From NCBI GenBank assembly GCA_963995505.1, contig OZ023187.1, positions 16,455,176 through 16,519,175 of the forward strand: a stretch of 64,000 nucleotides of DNA, in the 5' to 3' direction. The DNA comes from Hypericum androsaemum (taxonomy: Eukaryota; Streptophyta; Magnoliopsida; Malpighiales; Hypericaceae). The notes under the pieces are model-generated. The model saw only the letters and a program-made list of their open reading frames with translations. It was not told the DNA's origin and ran no database searches. Of the stretch, positions 33,627 to 45,044 are shown in pieces. Position 1 is the stretch's first letter. Every line of letters begins with the position of its first letter. The translations under genes and the position numbers were made by a program.

Positions 33627-34286
33627 GAGCTGCTTTATAATTTTTGTTGTTCACAGCTTTATTTTAGCTTAATTATAAATTGAGTTTAAATCTAAAAAAT
33701 GTAATATTGTTGAATATGGAAAAAAAATTTATCAGTTAAATCTATATTAGTCGATCCAGTATAGAATATCGTCAAATATTTTCAGAGAGTATTTTTTTAA
33801 TAATATTTTTCATTCACAAATATAAACATATACAAGAGTATTATGATGTGAACCCTATTTTAGAAAGTAATTTTTTCCAATGAAATTTATAATTTCATGA
33901 ATTAACACAACACATTTTTAAATAAATCAAATTTATTTGCTATCTTCTTTTTTTTAGGAAAAATTTTCAAATTTACTTACTACATCGAAACCAACTCTGG
34001 TTCAAATTTACTTACTATCAAATTTTCAAATTTACTTAGTATCGAAACCAACTCTGGTTTAAACGTGCGGTACAGAATCGTACCCAAAACACAGATAAAA
34101 CAACTAAGTAGAGTGCACATTCTTTTATTCATATGCTGGTTCCATGACTTTACAATGTCAATCGAAACACAATACTTTTGTAACTTTTTCGACTTTAGTC
34201 TCGGTAATACTAAGAAAAACTTGAGTGATTTGGAAACTAAAAAATTTCAAAAACTTACATCCGATTAACCAACACTGCCGGGTTTT
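33627..34286. other. AT-rich spacer downstream of the LRR/FBD gene
   Basis: Contains a 20-bp tandem-like phrase TTTACTTACTATCGAAACCAACTCTGG twice in variant form (about 33972-34060). The 3' flank of the LRR/FBD gene, up to about 34200, is shared with 51233-51290. Confidence 0.5.
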
Positions 34287-35823
34287 TTACAGGACCTTTT
34301 GAACCACTGATATTTCCAAATCCGGGTTTGCCTTGGGAGATTGCATCAGAAGACTTGCTTGGCTTACGATCGCACTGTAAAGGAAATTACCCTCTTGAAC
34401 CTGTGCGAGACACACGTTCACACTCCTCAAGCAACGGCCGAAGCGCATGATATAACGGATCAAGCTCATCTGGTTTGGTGCCCCTAGAAATCCACGAACA
34501 TTGAGCACCCGGAGACTTCGCATCAAACAAGTCTCCGCTTGTGGGGTCCCGGTCCAGAAACTCGCATGGTCGATTATGAACGGAGCCTCGTAATCCTGCA
34601 ACAAATCCAAGAATTCAGAAAAAAGGGTCGTGCGAAATTGCGTTGGCTCGACGTGTACTTACATCAAAGATCTTTCCGGGTGCAATGCACAAGGTCAGAG
34701 TGTTCATCTTCGGGCAAGCTGCGAACATGAACTTGATGCCGATAAACTCGTTAACATGCAATTGCGTGTTCATCGTTAGATGCTGGACGTTTGCATCGAA
34801 GTCAAATTCACTGTCCGGTTCCAAGTATGCCCCGGAGATAATCTGTTTCGAATCAATCAAAAGTACACATCCCGAAATCACATTTACTAACAAGTGGATT
34901 AATCTCGCATTAATTAATTAATTACTAACCTGCAGAAAAACGCTGCAAACGGTCAAGAACTTAACAGTGAGCAAGTCCCCCATAAGGAAACAGAGATCTT
35001 TAGATGATCTGACGAACTGTCTCTGTATGGAGAAATCGAAGCGAAGCTCGACGAGTTGAAACTGGTTCCCCATTTGGAACTTGACCACCTGTCCGAAGTA
35101 TTCAAAGTACCTCAAGGCGTGTCCTTCAAGCTCTAGAACACCGTTGTTGTGGCAGCCCTTCATCACAAAGTTGTTCAGATTCGAATATTTCAAGCCGGGT
35201 ACCGTGATGTTCAACGACCCCATTCCCCAGCACCCTTCAAGCCTCAGGGAGTCTAAGATCGGACAAGAATTCACCAGCGACCCGAGTTGGTCCGAGGTTA
35301 TGATGGTATAACCAAGGGAAAGGTTTCTAAGAAACTGCATTGATGTGAGCCTGGACAAGTTCACGAAAACCGAATCAAATCTTCGAAAAACTGCAAGATT
35401 GACCAAATTCTATAGATTCTTGGCTCGGTTCTTGAACAAGAAAAAGAAGAGGCAAGAAGCAAACCTGGAGAAGTCTACTTCGCAGCAGTAGAGCTTGAGG
35501 GACTCCAAGTTTGCATGATATTGATACACTCGTTCGGGAAGACGGAACAATCTGTCGCCTACTCGTAACCATTTGGAGAAGTCGAGCTCGAGGTGCTCCA
35601 CACCCAGAGAAACAGCGTAGTTGATCGACGTCGCGATGACAGGGTCGTCGTCGTCCTGCAGCCTCGACATCACGAGGCTGAACTTCCATAGTTGGGTTTC
35701 CCGCGGGTGTTTTGCAAGGAACCACAGGATAGAGTCCACGAACAACTTCCTCTGTAACTGTTGAATTTCCTTTGACTGATTGCGCTCGATGAACGTCTCC
35801 TCATCGAACACCAAACTCTTCAT
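34287..35823 (-). pseudogene. F-box-less LRR/FBD-type gene, four exons, one phase fault
   Basis: Plant F-box/LRR/FBD proteins are substrate receptors of SCF ubiquitin ligases. Here the N-terminal F-box is absent: the ATG at 35823 opens at SLVFDEETFI, which normally follows the F-box. Exons are 35823-35465, 35390-34930, 34842-34663 and 34595-34287, all with GT-AG introns. LRR-type strings include VEHLELDFSKW, LESLKLYCCEVDFS, MQFLRNLSLGY, CPILDSLRLEGCW, LVELRFDF and RSLRVLNVRGF; the last exon is FBD-like and ends at a TAA. Exons 2-4 join in phase 0. Exon 1 ends with two spare bases while exon 2 supplies two (a run of five T), so the junction is out of frame by one base. A gained T in that run would explain it. 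Possibly expressed but probably not full-length. Confidence 0.72.
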
Positions 35824-35894
35824 CTCTCTGATTGCTCGTGTAGTTTGGACTATGGAATAGTATTTCCGGGTGTAATGTGAGTGTAGCGTTTCTT

Positions 35895-36135
35895 GGTTTT
35901 TTTTTGGCAGAGAAAGGTGGTGAAGAACGCAGCGAGGATGTCTTGGATATATAGGTTGGATGCTATTTTTATTTATTTATACCTCCTCGTATCCGGAAAC
36001 CCGAATATGGATCGGTATTTCCTTTGCTTTGCTGTTTGGGATAAGGATGAAAGAAAACCAACCTACTGCACATACTGTTTGGGCAAGGATGAAAGAAAAC
36101 CAACTTACTGCACATATGTACATGGATATATAGGT
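35895..36135 (-). promoter_or_regulatory. 5' flank of the LRR/FBD gene with a tandem 39-bp duplication
   Basis: GGATGAAAGAAAACCAACYTACTGCACATA occurs twice in tandem at about 36045-36120. The flank, including TTTGCTGTTTGGG and CCTCGTATC blocks, is shared in inverted orientation with 50870-50970, upstream of the truncated copy at 51.1 kb. Confidence 0.6.
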
Positions 36136-37294
36136 TGGAAGTCGGCCTAAGAAAGAAAATGAAATGCGTAAAACCGGTCATAAATATAAAATATGATATA
36201 TTATTGCATAAAAACCATATAAGTATGTAAAACCCCCAAATCAGCAGCACAAAAAAGAACAATTACTCCACATTTGTTAGTTCTAGCAATTCTTGCATTT
36301 TACCTTCTATTGATATCCTTGCCTACATTAACACACCATATAAGAAACGACCGGATGACAGAGATCATCGATTGCAAGAAGTTTCATGCGTTTGATACAA
36401 ATCTTCGTCATCTAAAAAAAGGGCACAAAGAACATCAGAAAATTTCCCATCTTCGCGGATTCTTAAAGCCATCGGTTCGCGAAGCAAGATGTCCCTGATC
36501 TCCCACAGGTTGCAAGGAATTCAGAGCGCCGGCTGATATCTTTCACCCGGCGGAGTTTTCGTGCAGGAGAACATATTCCCGGCTGCAACAAAAATCCAAC
36601 AATCACATGAAAATTTGTAAAGTTAATCTGCAAGTAACAAATTTGAAGCTAATCTTGGCATGTCAGAGCAAATAAGTTGTGTGCATACAATAGGTGTATC
36701 GCCTCATTAACAAGACCCTGAATCCAATCTTAAACAACTAACAGAGACATCTAGATTGAGGTTGAAATCTGGTTCGAAACAAGCAGTGCATATTTCCAAT
36801 TTAAAGAAGCAAAAAATCACAGATAGAACAACGACGAGGACTATATTGTCATAAGTACGAGACAATATAAAATATGCACTACTTGTTTCGAACCAAATTT
36901 CAAAGACAATATAAAATATATGGATCTGCATTGAAAAAACTCGACAGGACATTGACCCAAGAGACCAACCTACTGTTACCGAACTTAATTCTCTTTTTCG
37001 GAAAGTTCATAATATTGTTGAGGTTCCATGGGGTTGTCCTGCAAAAGTAGAAAGAACAGCAGAGAGCTAAAAGTTGTAATTGTAAGAAAGGTAACTTATG
37101 AAACCATCAATTGAAAGTAATATCCCAGCAACAAAACTGTCGGCATACGTCCTTACATCAATGAATGTTTTATTTGTGCTTCCAAGGTTCATAAGGTAGG
37201 GTCTGCAAATGCATTGATGTGCTACTTGTCTGCGTAACGATCATGTGAAGACTTTGAATCAACTGAAGATAATGTTGGGTATGGAGACTTCGTA

Positions 37295-37385
37295 CTATAC
37301 GGAGTTACTGTTTACGCGTTGAATATACGGAGTTACTGTTCACATGTTGACTTTTCACTGTTCACATGTTGACTGGGTACTATTC
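37295..37385 (+). promoter_or_regulatory. Duplicated U3 motifs with W-boxes in the copia-2 LTR
   Basis: CTGTTCACATGTTGACT occurs twice in close tandem, each with a TTGACT W-box core, preceded by two copies of ATACGGAGTTACTGTT. Such short U3 repeats act as enhancers in some stress-induced plant copia elements; that role here is inference. The same set recurs in the 3' LTR at offset 4472. Confidence 0.5.
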
Positions 37386-37461
37386 ATCCGTGGCCAGAAA
37401 TGTGATTTCTGGTGGACGATTTTGCCCCTGCCGACACCAAATAGTCCTAGGCTGTGGGCAC

Positions 37462-37469
37462 TATAAATA
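37462..37469 (+). promoter_or_regulatory. TATA box of the copia-2 LTR
   Basis: TATAAATA 189 bases into the LTR; the identical box in the 3' LTR is at 41934-41941. Confidence 0.75.
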
Positions 37470-37773
37470 CCCACCTCTCAGTCACTATTCCTGTATCTTC
37501 TTCCTTGTGTAGAGAGAGAGAGAGAGACAGAGAGAGAAGAGGAGAGAGAAACACCATTGTTGAGCGAGTGAAGCTCTAGAGTGTAGATCGAGCTTGATAT
37601 AGTGAAATCTCCTGGCTTGGTACGCCCCCGGACGTAGATCGGTTTAGATCGAACCGGGTGACCAAATTTTTGTGTCGTATTCTTGTGTGCGTGAGTTTCC
37701 TTTGTGTTTGTCATCGATCTCTAGCTCCGGTATTGTTCGTGTGGTGTTTGGGGCCCTCGTGTTTCCCAACAAT

Positions 37774-37785
37774 TGGTATCAGAGC
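37774..37785 (+). other. Primer-binding site of copia-2
   Basis: TGGTATCAGAGC, initiator tRNA-Met type, two bases inside the 5' LTR. Confidence 0.95.
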
Positions 37786-37816
37786 CCGGGTTTAGGGCGT
37801 GGTGGGAGCAATCACG

Positions 37817-38791
37817 ATGGGTGATGTGAGATCGCCCGTGGAGAAGTTCGATGGCGTCGATTATGGCTTCTGGAAGATGCAAGTAGAGGACTACTTGTAT
37901 GGCAAAGATTTGCACTTGCCCCTTGACGGGAAGAAGCCAGAGGACATGAAGGAAGAGGAGTGGAAGCTCCTAGATCGGAAAGCGATGAGCGTGGTGCGCT
38001 TGTCTTTGTCTAGGAACGTGGCCTTGCACACAGTAAAGTCAAAGACCACGAAGGAGATGTTGGAGACGTTGTCCGAGATGTACGAGAAGCCATCGGCGGC
38101 CAACAAGGTTCACTTGATGAGGAAGTTGTTCAACCTTCGGATGGCGGAGGGTACGATGGTGACCAAGCATCTTCACGAGTTCAATGCAACGATAGCCCAA
38201 TTGAGCTCGGTTAAGATCGACTTCGATGATGAGGTACAAGCCCTAATTTTACTAAGTTCTTTACCCGATAGTTGGAATGGCACGGTCACGGCAGTGAGTG
38301 CCTCGGCGGGGAAAGTAACGCTCAAGCTAGATGAGGTGAGGGATTTGATTATGAGTGAGGAGATTCGTAGAAAGGAATCCGGAGTAGCCTCGAGTTCAGC
38401 TTTGAGCATGGGTAACAGGGGAAGGTCTGAGAATAAGTGGAAGGGGAAGAAGGACCGGGGTAGGTCAAGATCTAAATCGAAGGGTGGTCCGAAGAAGGAC
38501 AAGAGCTCGGTGCAATGTTGGAATTGTGAACAATATGGTCATTTCAGAGATCAATGCACGGCACCAAAGAAGGAAAAATCCGCAAATGCGACAACGGAAG
38601 ATCACGGGGATGCGTTGATCTTGAGTGTGAGCAGTCCATTGGAGGAGTGGGTATTGGATTCGGGAGCATCATTTCATTCTTGTAGCGATGCAGGGATGAT
38701 GGAGAAGTATGTCATAGGTGATTATGGCAAAGTCTATCTAGCATGGGAGATGTTCGGATCAATACTCCTAATGGATCTTTGTTGTTGTTGA
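37817..38791 (+). pseudogene. Copia-2 gag and protease part
   Basis: The ATG at 37817 begins MGDVRSPVEKFDG, then a UBN2-type Gag domain, a basic RS/KGKK-rich segment, the zinc knuckle CWNCEQYGHFRDQC and the protease motif WVLDSGASFHSC. After GKVYLA the frame jumps: a small deletion (not a multiple of three) at about 38742 removes residues expected before GMGDVR, and this frame ends at 38791 out of register with pol. Gag and the protease active site are intact. Confidence 0.9.
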
Positions 38792-41652
38792 AAGGGGTGA
38801 GGCATATTCCTGGGTTGAAGAGGAATTTGCTATCCGTGGGGCAACTAGATGATGAAGGTTACACAGTGACCTTTGGTTGCAAGACATGGAAAATTACCAA
38901 AGGAGCTAGGGTGGTGGCTCGAGGTTTGAAGGAGGGTACTTTGTATATGACGAAGAACACCAATGAGAGCATTAATGTTGCAGGTGCAACGGATGATGCA
39001 GAATTGTGGCATAGTCGCCTTGGCCACATGAGTGAGAAGGGAATGAGGGTGCTATGCTCGAAGGGGAAGCTTCCAGGCCTCAAGACAGTGGAAGTGAAAC
39101 TCTGTGAGGATTGTGTTTTTGGGAAGCAGAAGAGAGTGAGTTTTTCGAGAGCTGGCAGATCTCCAAAGGAGCAGAAGCTTGAGTTGGTCCACAGCGATTT
39201 GTGGGGACCAGCACCAGTGGCATCCTTGGGTGGTTCGTTGTATTACATGACCTTTATTGATGATTCTACAAGGAAGCTGTGGGTGTACTTCTTGAAACAT
39301 AAGTCTGAAGCCTTTGATGCCTTCAAGAAGTGGAGAGCCCTTGTGGAAAATGAGACAGGTCTCAATGTGAAGTGTTTGAGATCTGACAATGGTGGAGAGT
39401 ATGAGCTCCAAGAGTTCAAGGATTACTGTGCAGCAAATGGGATTCGCATGGAGAAGACAGTAGCTGGAACCCCCCAGCAAAATGGCATCGCAGAGAGGAT
39501 GAACAGAACAATCAATGAGAGAGCTAGGGCCATGCGACTGAAGTGTGGCTTACCAAAGATGTTTTGGGCGGATGCAGTGAACACCGCGGCTTTCTTGATC
39601 AATAGAGGACCATCAACTCCTTTGGATAATGGGATACCGGAGGAGGCTTGGAGTGGGAAGGAGGTTGATCTTTCTTACCTTCGAGTATTTGGTTGTGTGT
39701 CATATGTTCATATTGATGCAGGTGATAGGAGCAAACTGGATGCTAAGTCCAAAAAGTGCACATTCATTGGATATGGTGGAGATAATTTTGGTTTCAGGTT
39801 TTGGGATGAGAAGAACCGCAAGGTTATCAGAAGCCGAGATGTCATATTCAATGAGAAGGTTTTGTACAAGGACAGGGGGAGTGTATCCGACGAGGTGGGT
39901 TCTAGCAGTGAGGTGATTGAGTTAGACATCTCGAACTCAGGTGGGAGCAAAAGGGCACAAGATGGCCAGGTGGCCGAGGAGGAAGCGGAACCAAGTTCTC
40001 CACCACCATTGGTTCCGGTAAGGAGGTCCACAAGACAACGTGGGTCTCCAGATAGGTATTCGCCAGCTAATTTCTATCTCCTATTAACTGATGGAGGAGA
40101 ACCAGAAGATTTTGCAGAGGTTTAGAAGAGTGGACAAGTGGACAAGTGGAAGCTTGCAATGGATGACGAGATGAAGTCATTGAGGAGTAACATGACTTGG
40201 GAACTAGTCCAACTCCCTAAAGGCAAGAAGGCACTGCAAAATAAGTGGGTATATAGAGTTAAGCAAGAGGTGGATGGCACCGAGCGTTACAAGGCAAGAC
40301 TGGTTGTGAAGGGATTTCAACAGAAATATGGTATAGATTTTACTGATGTTTTCACTCCTGTTGTGAAGCTGACCACTATTCGTATGGTGTTGAGTATGGT
40401 AGCTTCAGAGAATCTGATGTTGGAGCAGATGGATGTGAAGACAGCATTTCTCCATGGTGATCTAGAGGAAGAGATCTACATGGTACAACCAGAGAGATAC
40501 TTGTCAGATGGTAAAAGTGAGCTTGTGTGCAGGTTGAGGAAGAGCTTGTATGGCTTGAAGCAAGCTCCAAGGCAGTGGTACAAGAAGTTTGATGGGTTCA
40601 TGCATGAGATTGAGTTCGTGCGCTGTGAGGCTGATCATTGCTGCTATTTCAAAAGATTTGACAATAGCTATATCATCCTTCTGCTTTATGTTGATGACAT
40701 GTTGATAGCAGGCGCCAGTGCTCGGGAGGTGAGCAAGGTGAAGAAGCAATTGTCTGAGAGGTTTGCCATGAAGGACTTGGGGGAGGCTAAGCAAATCCTT
40801 GGGATGAGGATTGAGAGGAATAAGGCTGATGGGAAGCTGTTTCTCTCACAGGCTGAGTACATTGAGAAGGTGTTGAAGAGGTTCAACATGCAAAAGACCA
40901 ACCCCAAGTTGACTCCTTTAGGTGGGCACTTTATGTTGTCCAAGAAGGATTCGCCTAAGAGTAAGGCGGAGAAGGCTCAAATGGAGAAGACTCCTTATGC
41001 ATCGGCAGTCGGAAGCTTGATGTATGCTATGATTTGCACAAGGCCAGACATAGCACATGCGGTGGGAGTAGTGAGCAGATTCATGAGCAATCCAGGTGAG
41101 CAGCATTGGATCGCAGTGAAGTGGATCCTTGGTTACTTGAGAGGTACTACTAAGAAGGCCCTGTGCTTTGAGGGCAAAGATGTGAAGCTGACAGGCTATT
41201 GTGATGCAGACTTGGGGTCCAATGATCATGATGGCAAGAGGAGCACTAGTGGTTATGTGTTCACACTGGGAGGGACAGCGATATCTTGGGCTTCCAGGTT
41301 GCAAAAGGTTGTGGCTTTGTCAACCGCAGAAAGTGAGTATGTGGCTGTGACAGAAGCAAGCAAAGAGATGGTATGGTTGCAAAACTTCTTGGGAGAATTG
41401 GGCAAGGAGCAAAGTGAAAGTGTGCTCCACAGTGACAGCCAAAGTGCGATACACTTGGCTAAGAATCCCGCATTCCACTCAAGGACAAAGCACATTGAGT
41501 TGAAGTATCACTACATTCGAAGTCTATTGGAGAGGAAGATCTTGCAACTTGAGAAGATTGACGGGAAAGTGAATCCCGCGGATATGTTGACTAAGGTGGT
41601 TACCTTAGAGAAGCTGAAGCTTAACATGGCTTCAGCGGGTCTAGTAAACTAG
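38743..41652 (+). pseudogene. Copia-2 pol: integrase, reverse transcriptase, RNase H
   Basis: A long frame with a single TAG at 40123-40125, between integrase and reverse transcriptase. Order: GAG_pre-integrase (LWHSRLGH, CEDCVFGK), integrase core (DLWGP, RSDNGGEY, PQQNGIAERMNR), the linker with PVRRSTRQR, reverse transcriptase (KTAFLHGDLEEEIYM, LLYVDDM) and RNase H (DADLGSNDHDG, STAESEYVAV, HSDSQSAIHLAKN). All catalytic strings I know are present. With the upstream frameshift and this stop it could not make a complete polyprotein by simple translation. Confidence 0.93.
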
Positions 41653-41744
41653 AGAAGAGACACGGCGTACCAAGCAGTGAAGAGGAGAAGGAGGTCATCA
41701 AGTGAATGGTGACAAGTGTTGAGGTCAGTCTCCAGGTGGGAGAT

Positions 41745-42243
41745 TGTTGGGTATGGAGACTTCGTACTATACGGAGTTACTGTTTACGCGTTGAATATAC
41801 GGAGTTACTGTTCACATGTTGACTTTTCACTGTTCACATGTTGACTGGGTACTATTCATCCGTGGCCAGAAATGTGATTTCTGGTGGACGATTTTGCCCC
41901 TGCCGACACCAAATAGTCCTAGGCTGTGGGCACTATAAATACCCACCTCTCAGTCACTATTCCTGTATCTTCTTCCTTGTGTAGAGAGAGAGAGAGAGAC
42001 AGAGAGAGAAGAGGAGAGAGAAACACCATTGTTGAGCGAGTGAAGCTCTAGAGTGTAGATCGAGCTTGATATAGTGAAATCTCCTGGCTTGGTACGCCCC
42101 CGGACGTAGATCGGTTTAGATCGAACCGGGTGACCAAATTTTTGTGTCGTATTCTTGTGTGCGTGAGTTTCCTTTGTGTTTGTCATCGATCTCTAGCTCC
42201 GGTATTGTTCGTGTGGTGTTTGGGGCCCTCGTGTTTCCCAACA
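41745..42243 (+). repeat. 3' LTR of copia-2
   Basis: 499 bp, identical by eye to the 5' LTR. It may act as a promoter reading outward, antisense to the DAWDLE fragment's upstream exons. Confidence 0.97.
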
Positions 42244-43782
42244 GATAACTCATTCGACAGTTCTTACTGTACTTTCTTGGTTGCCGTACCTTCTTGGTTG
42301 CCGTACCATCAACCTCCTCCTTGGTCACTTGCCTGAAAAATAAGAAAATAAAAGAATTAGAAACACAATGTTTCTGTGACCTTAATCATTTGGGAAAGAA
42401 CAGCCAATTCTGGATCTACCGAAATTGAAGAACTGCATGTTGCTTGCTACAAGATGATCTGTAGGAACATCTGCTACTCTCCTTTCTCTGCCGAAAAGGT
42501 AACAACTCTGCCTATGTATATAAAGGGGATCTAATCATAGTCAAACCAATTAAAATCCGGTAGTTTAGAAATGCTGAAACTTAGAGATTGAGAACTTGTC
42601 AACTCAATTATATGCATGCCAAAAAAAAAAAAGATTTCATCAAAACCGGCAAATCACTTGGGGGTATGTACTTTCATAGCACTGTAATCTGCATACATCT
42701 TTGTATGGAAATGAATCACTTATTCAAGGATGCAACAATTGCAAAAAAGGCCATGCTTGAGGCAATTTTCAAGACACATTCCAGCTTGTCCTTGAACACC
42801 CGGTTGGACATTACTATTTCTGCTTAAAAAATAGTAATCTTAACTCTTAAACGAAACCTAATCAGGAACATACTACAATTTCAAAGAAAATCAAGAAAAT
42901 GCTGTGTAATGCCAAGTTTTAAGATTGAAGCTTACTGGATATAACTTATCTTTTACAATATAGATGGACAACCAGGAAGAAAACCATAAATCTTGGAGTG
43001 CTTCGAGATCACATAGATAGACCTCAAGATTCACCCAGGACTTACCGTTCAGCATTTCGCCATTTTTGAAAACAAAAAGTTGCCATCTCAAATTCGGTTT
43101 CCGCGCATCTGGGGGCTCGTTAAATAAAAGAGTTACACCTGTTACAGAAAAAATAAGACAATTATTAAGAAAGAGCTGAAATAACTAATTGGCAGAAGGA
43201 TAAACCACAACCTATAGAAACTGACATCCAAATGATATTATAGGTCAACTATATCTGCTTTCACAATCCACGAGGAAAAAATGCCATCTCTACTTACCGA
43301 GAACACAACGCAAAGGAATGGTTATTGATCGCAATTTAATTGTTTTCAGAAACCTGGTGCTCTAGTAGCTTTGCATTCATATGGAGGTTTATGGTTGCAT
43401 CCAATCTCACCCTCCATCTCACGGAAGAGAATGGGAGTTTAAAAGCTACATAGGATAATGATAATCTGTGTGCAAGTCAAAACATTTATAAGAGAGATAA
43501 AAAACCTTTAACTCTGTTGGTTTCGGCGGCAAGTTTTCCAGATAGCTCAAAGGAAGGTTGTTGCTGTAGGTGGCGACGAAAACAAGAGGATTAGTTGAAA
43601 TTAGACAGAAAAGGCTGGAAGTAAAATTGAACAGAATGGCTGAACCACACTATGCTTGAAAGCACTCCTACCTTCTGCTGTGCTTCCAGAGCTTCCTCTG
43701 CAGCTTTCATCCTGGCAACGGAATCATCTTCAGTATCCCTGATGACGTATGCAACCCCTATTGCCACTTAATTAGATAAGCT

Positions 43783-43960
43783 TACCGCCGTCCGTCGGAG
43801 ACCGGATGAGTGCTCGGAGTCTTGGACTAAGAGGGAGAGAGTCGTCGGGATCCACGGTGGTCGCCGGTTGCTGCCTCGACGGGGTGAGTCGGGGGAAAAA
43901 GGGACGGTTACCTGGTTTAGGATTTTTAGGTCTTAGTCTTTGTACTTGATATGTATTCAT
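43783..43960 (-). CDS. Possible orphan first exon, 59 codons before a GT donor
   Basis: The ATG at 43960 opens a GC-richer frame (MNTYQVQRLRPKNP, then Pro/Arg/Ser-rich, to RSPTDGG) that meets a good donor GGCG|GTAAGC at about 43782. It lies just upstream of the first recognised DAWDLE-like exon, but the gap is about 44 bases, too short for a plant intron. It is not DAWDLE sequence that I recognise. It may be part of a chimeric transcript or a captured exon. Confidence 0.3.
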
Positions 43961-45028
43961 GATTTAAATAAAATATTAAAATTTTACCGAAATTTGAATA
44001 TACAGTAATTACTCGAAATTTCAAAAAAATGTCGACGTTACAACATATTACTTAGGGCCTTTTAGGCAATATTAAAAGAATGAAATTAACTTTCCATTAT
44101 TTTTGCATATTCTTATATTGTGTGCACATTAATTTTCAGTTAATACTAATAAAATTTTGAAGTTATTATTGATGTACAAACTTCCAAATTCATAGAATTT
44201 TATTCCATTAACCAAATCCTAATTGGCATTTTTTCTTACATTAATTCAACTTTGGACCAACCAGTGGTCCACTAATTCTACTTGTTCTAGTAGGTTCTGA
44301 ATCAAATCATAACTATTAGATTGTCTATTTTCTCCTTCTAAAAAAAATATTGACTATTTTCTTATTTATTTATATATTCGGAAAAAATGGCATTCAAAAA
44401 ACTGGTCTGCATCAATATTAGAAAGCTGCGACACCAATTTTCGAATGTTGATACACCAGTTATATCTTGTACTATGTTTTTTCTTAAAAGTTTATACATG
44501 ATTCTCGCTATTAATATGATAATTAGAATTTGATTCTGATGAAAAAAGTAGTACCATTACAATTTTCTTTTCCATAAGAAAATCTTCCAACATTTGAATC
44601 GTTAACAGTCCCCTAAAAAAAAGAATCATTAACATTAATTTTGAATTCTAAATTTCTATCTTTTTTTTCTTACCGCGTAATGTCAAAACTCAAATCTCTT
44701 TGAGAAGTGGCTATCGATGCGAGACTCAAGAGAGCTAACCTCTAGATACTTCTTATTTTTTTACTTGATCTATGATTATCTTTTGATTATTTTGAGTAGG
44801 AAAATGAGCTTAATCGCACATTAAATATAAAAGATTAACGTTTTATTGCACATTGAATATAATTATTATTGGAGCAATAAAAACATTTGCCTTAAAAAAA
44901 TTCACGCATAATGTTAGATTCAGAACATTGTGTAATCAAGATTGAAAGATTAATAATTAGATCAAATATTAATTAGAAACATTTGCCGAACGAAACACTC
45001 TTCCAACCATCCAATCAAATATTAATTA
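43961..45028. other. AT-rich spacer, nothing recognised
   Basis: No exon or element ends. The phrase ATCAAATATTAATTAGAA occurs twice (about 44961 and 45015), next to the LINE fragment's target site. Confidence 0.5.
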
Positions 45029-45044
45029 GAACACGTAATCAAAC

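Larger units (their letters stand above)
37273..37771 (+). repeat. 5' LTR of copia-2
   Basis: 499 bp, TGTTGGG...CCCAACA. The U3 part has duplicated ATACGGAGTTACTGTT and CTGTTCACATGTTGACT units; a TATA box is at 37462; the R/U5 part has a (GA)n tract at about 37512-37545. Confidence 0.97.
37273..42243 (+). mobile_element. Copia-2: young full-length Ty1/copia element
   Basis: Two 499-bp LTRs that look identical base for base, a perfect 5-bp target duplication GATAA (37268-37272 and 42244-42248), an initiator-Met primer site and a purine tract (CCAGGTGGGAGAT, 41732-41744) before the 3' LTR. It lies opposite to the host pseudogene, inside one of its introns. Identical LTRs imply a very recent insertion. 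The coding region is nonetheless defective. Confidence 0.97.
36543..43738 (-). pseudogene. DDL: DAWDLE/SNIP1-like FHA-domain pseudogene, split by copia-2
   Basis: DAWDLE is a nuclear FHA protein that binds RNA and DCL1 in microRNA processing. Exons read here: 43738-43672 (VARMKAAEEALEAQQK), 43563-43506 (PSFELSGKLAAETNRVK), 43138-43046 (GVTLLFNEPPDARKPNLRW), 42530-42420 (FHA core DPLYIHRQSCYLFGRERRVA), 42332-42285 (VTKEEVDGTATKK), 37202-37157 (PYLMNLGSTNKTFID), 37038-36970 (NPMEPQQYYEL) and 36582-36543 (REYVLLHENSAG, then TGA). Faults: a 4-base loss in the FHA exon after PTDH, lost bases in KEN/KFGNS, and a GC donor (42284-42283) where phase demands the junction. The Arg-rich N-terminal half is missing. 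Copia-2 lies in the intron after KKVR. Kept introns mean a DNA-level duplicate. Confidence 0.88.

Noticed and set aside
34918..35406. Exon 2 of the LRR/FBD gene as a separate gene starting at 35406
   Set aside because: The codon there is TTG, not ATG, and a good AG acceptor at 35391 marks an exon edge.
37478..42186. Two identical 78-codon minus-strand frames, at 37478-37714 and 41950-42186
   Set aside because: They are identical because they lie in the two LTRs of copia-2. They have no domain, and the GA-rich leader gives Ser/Leu runs.
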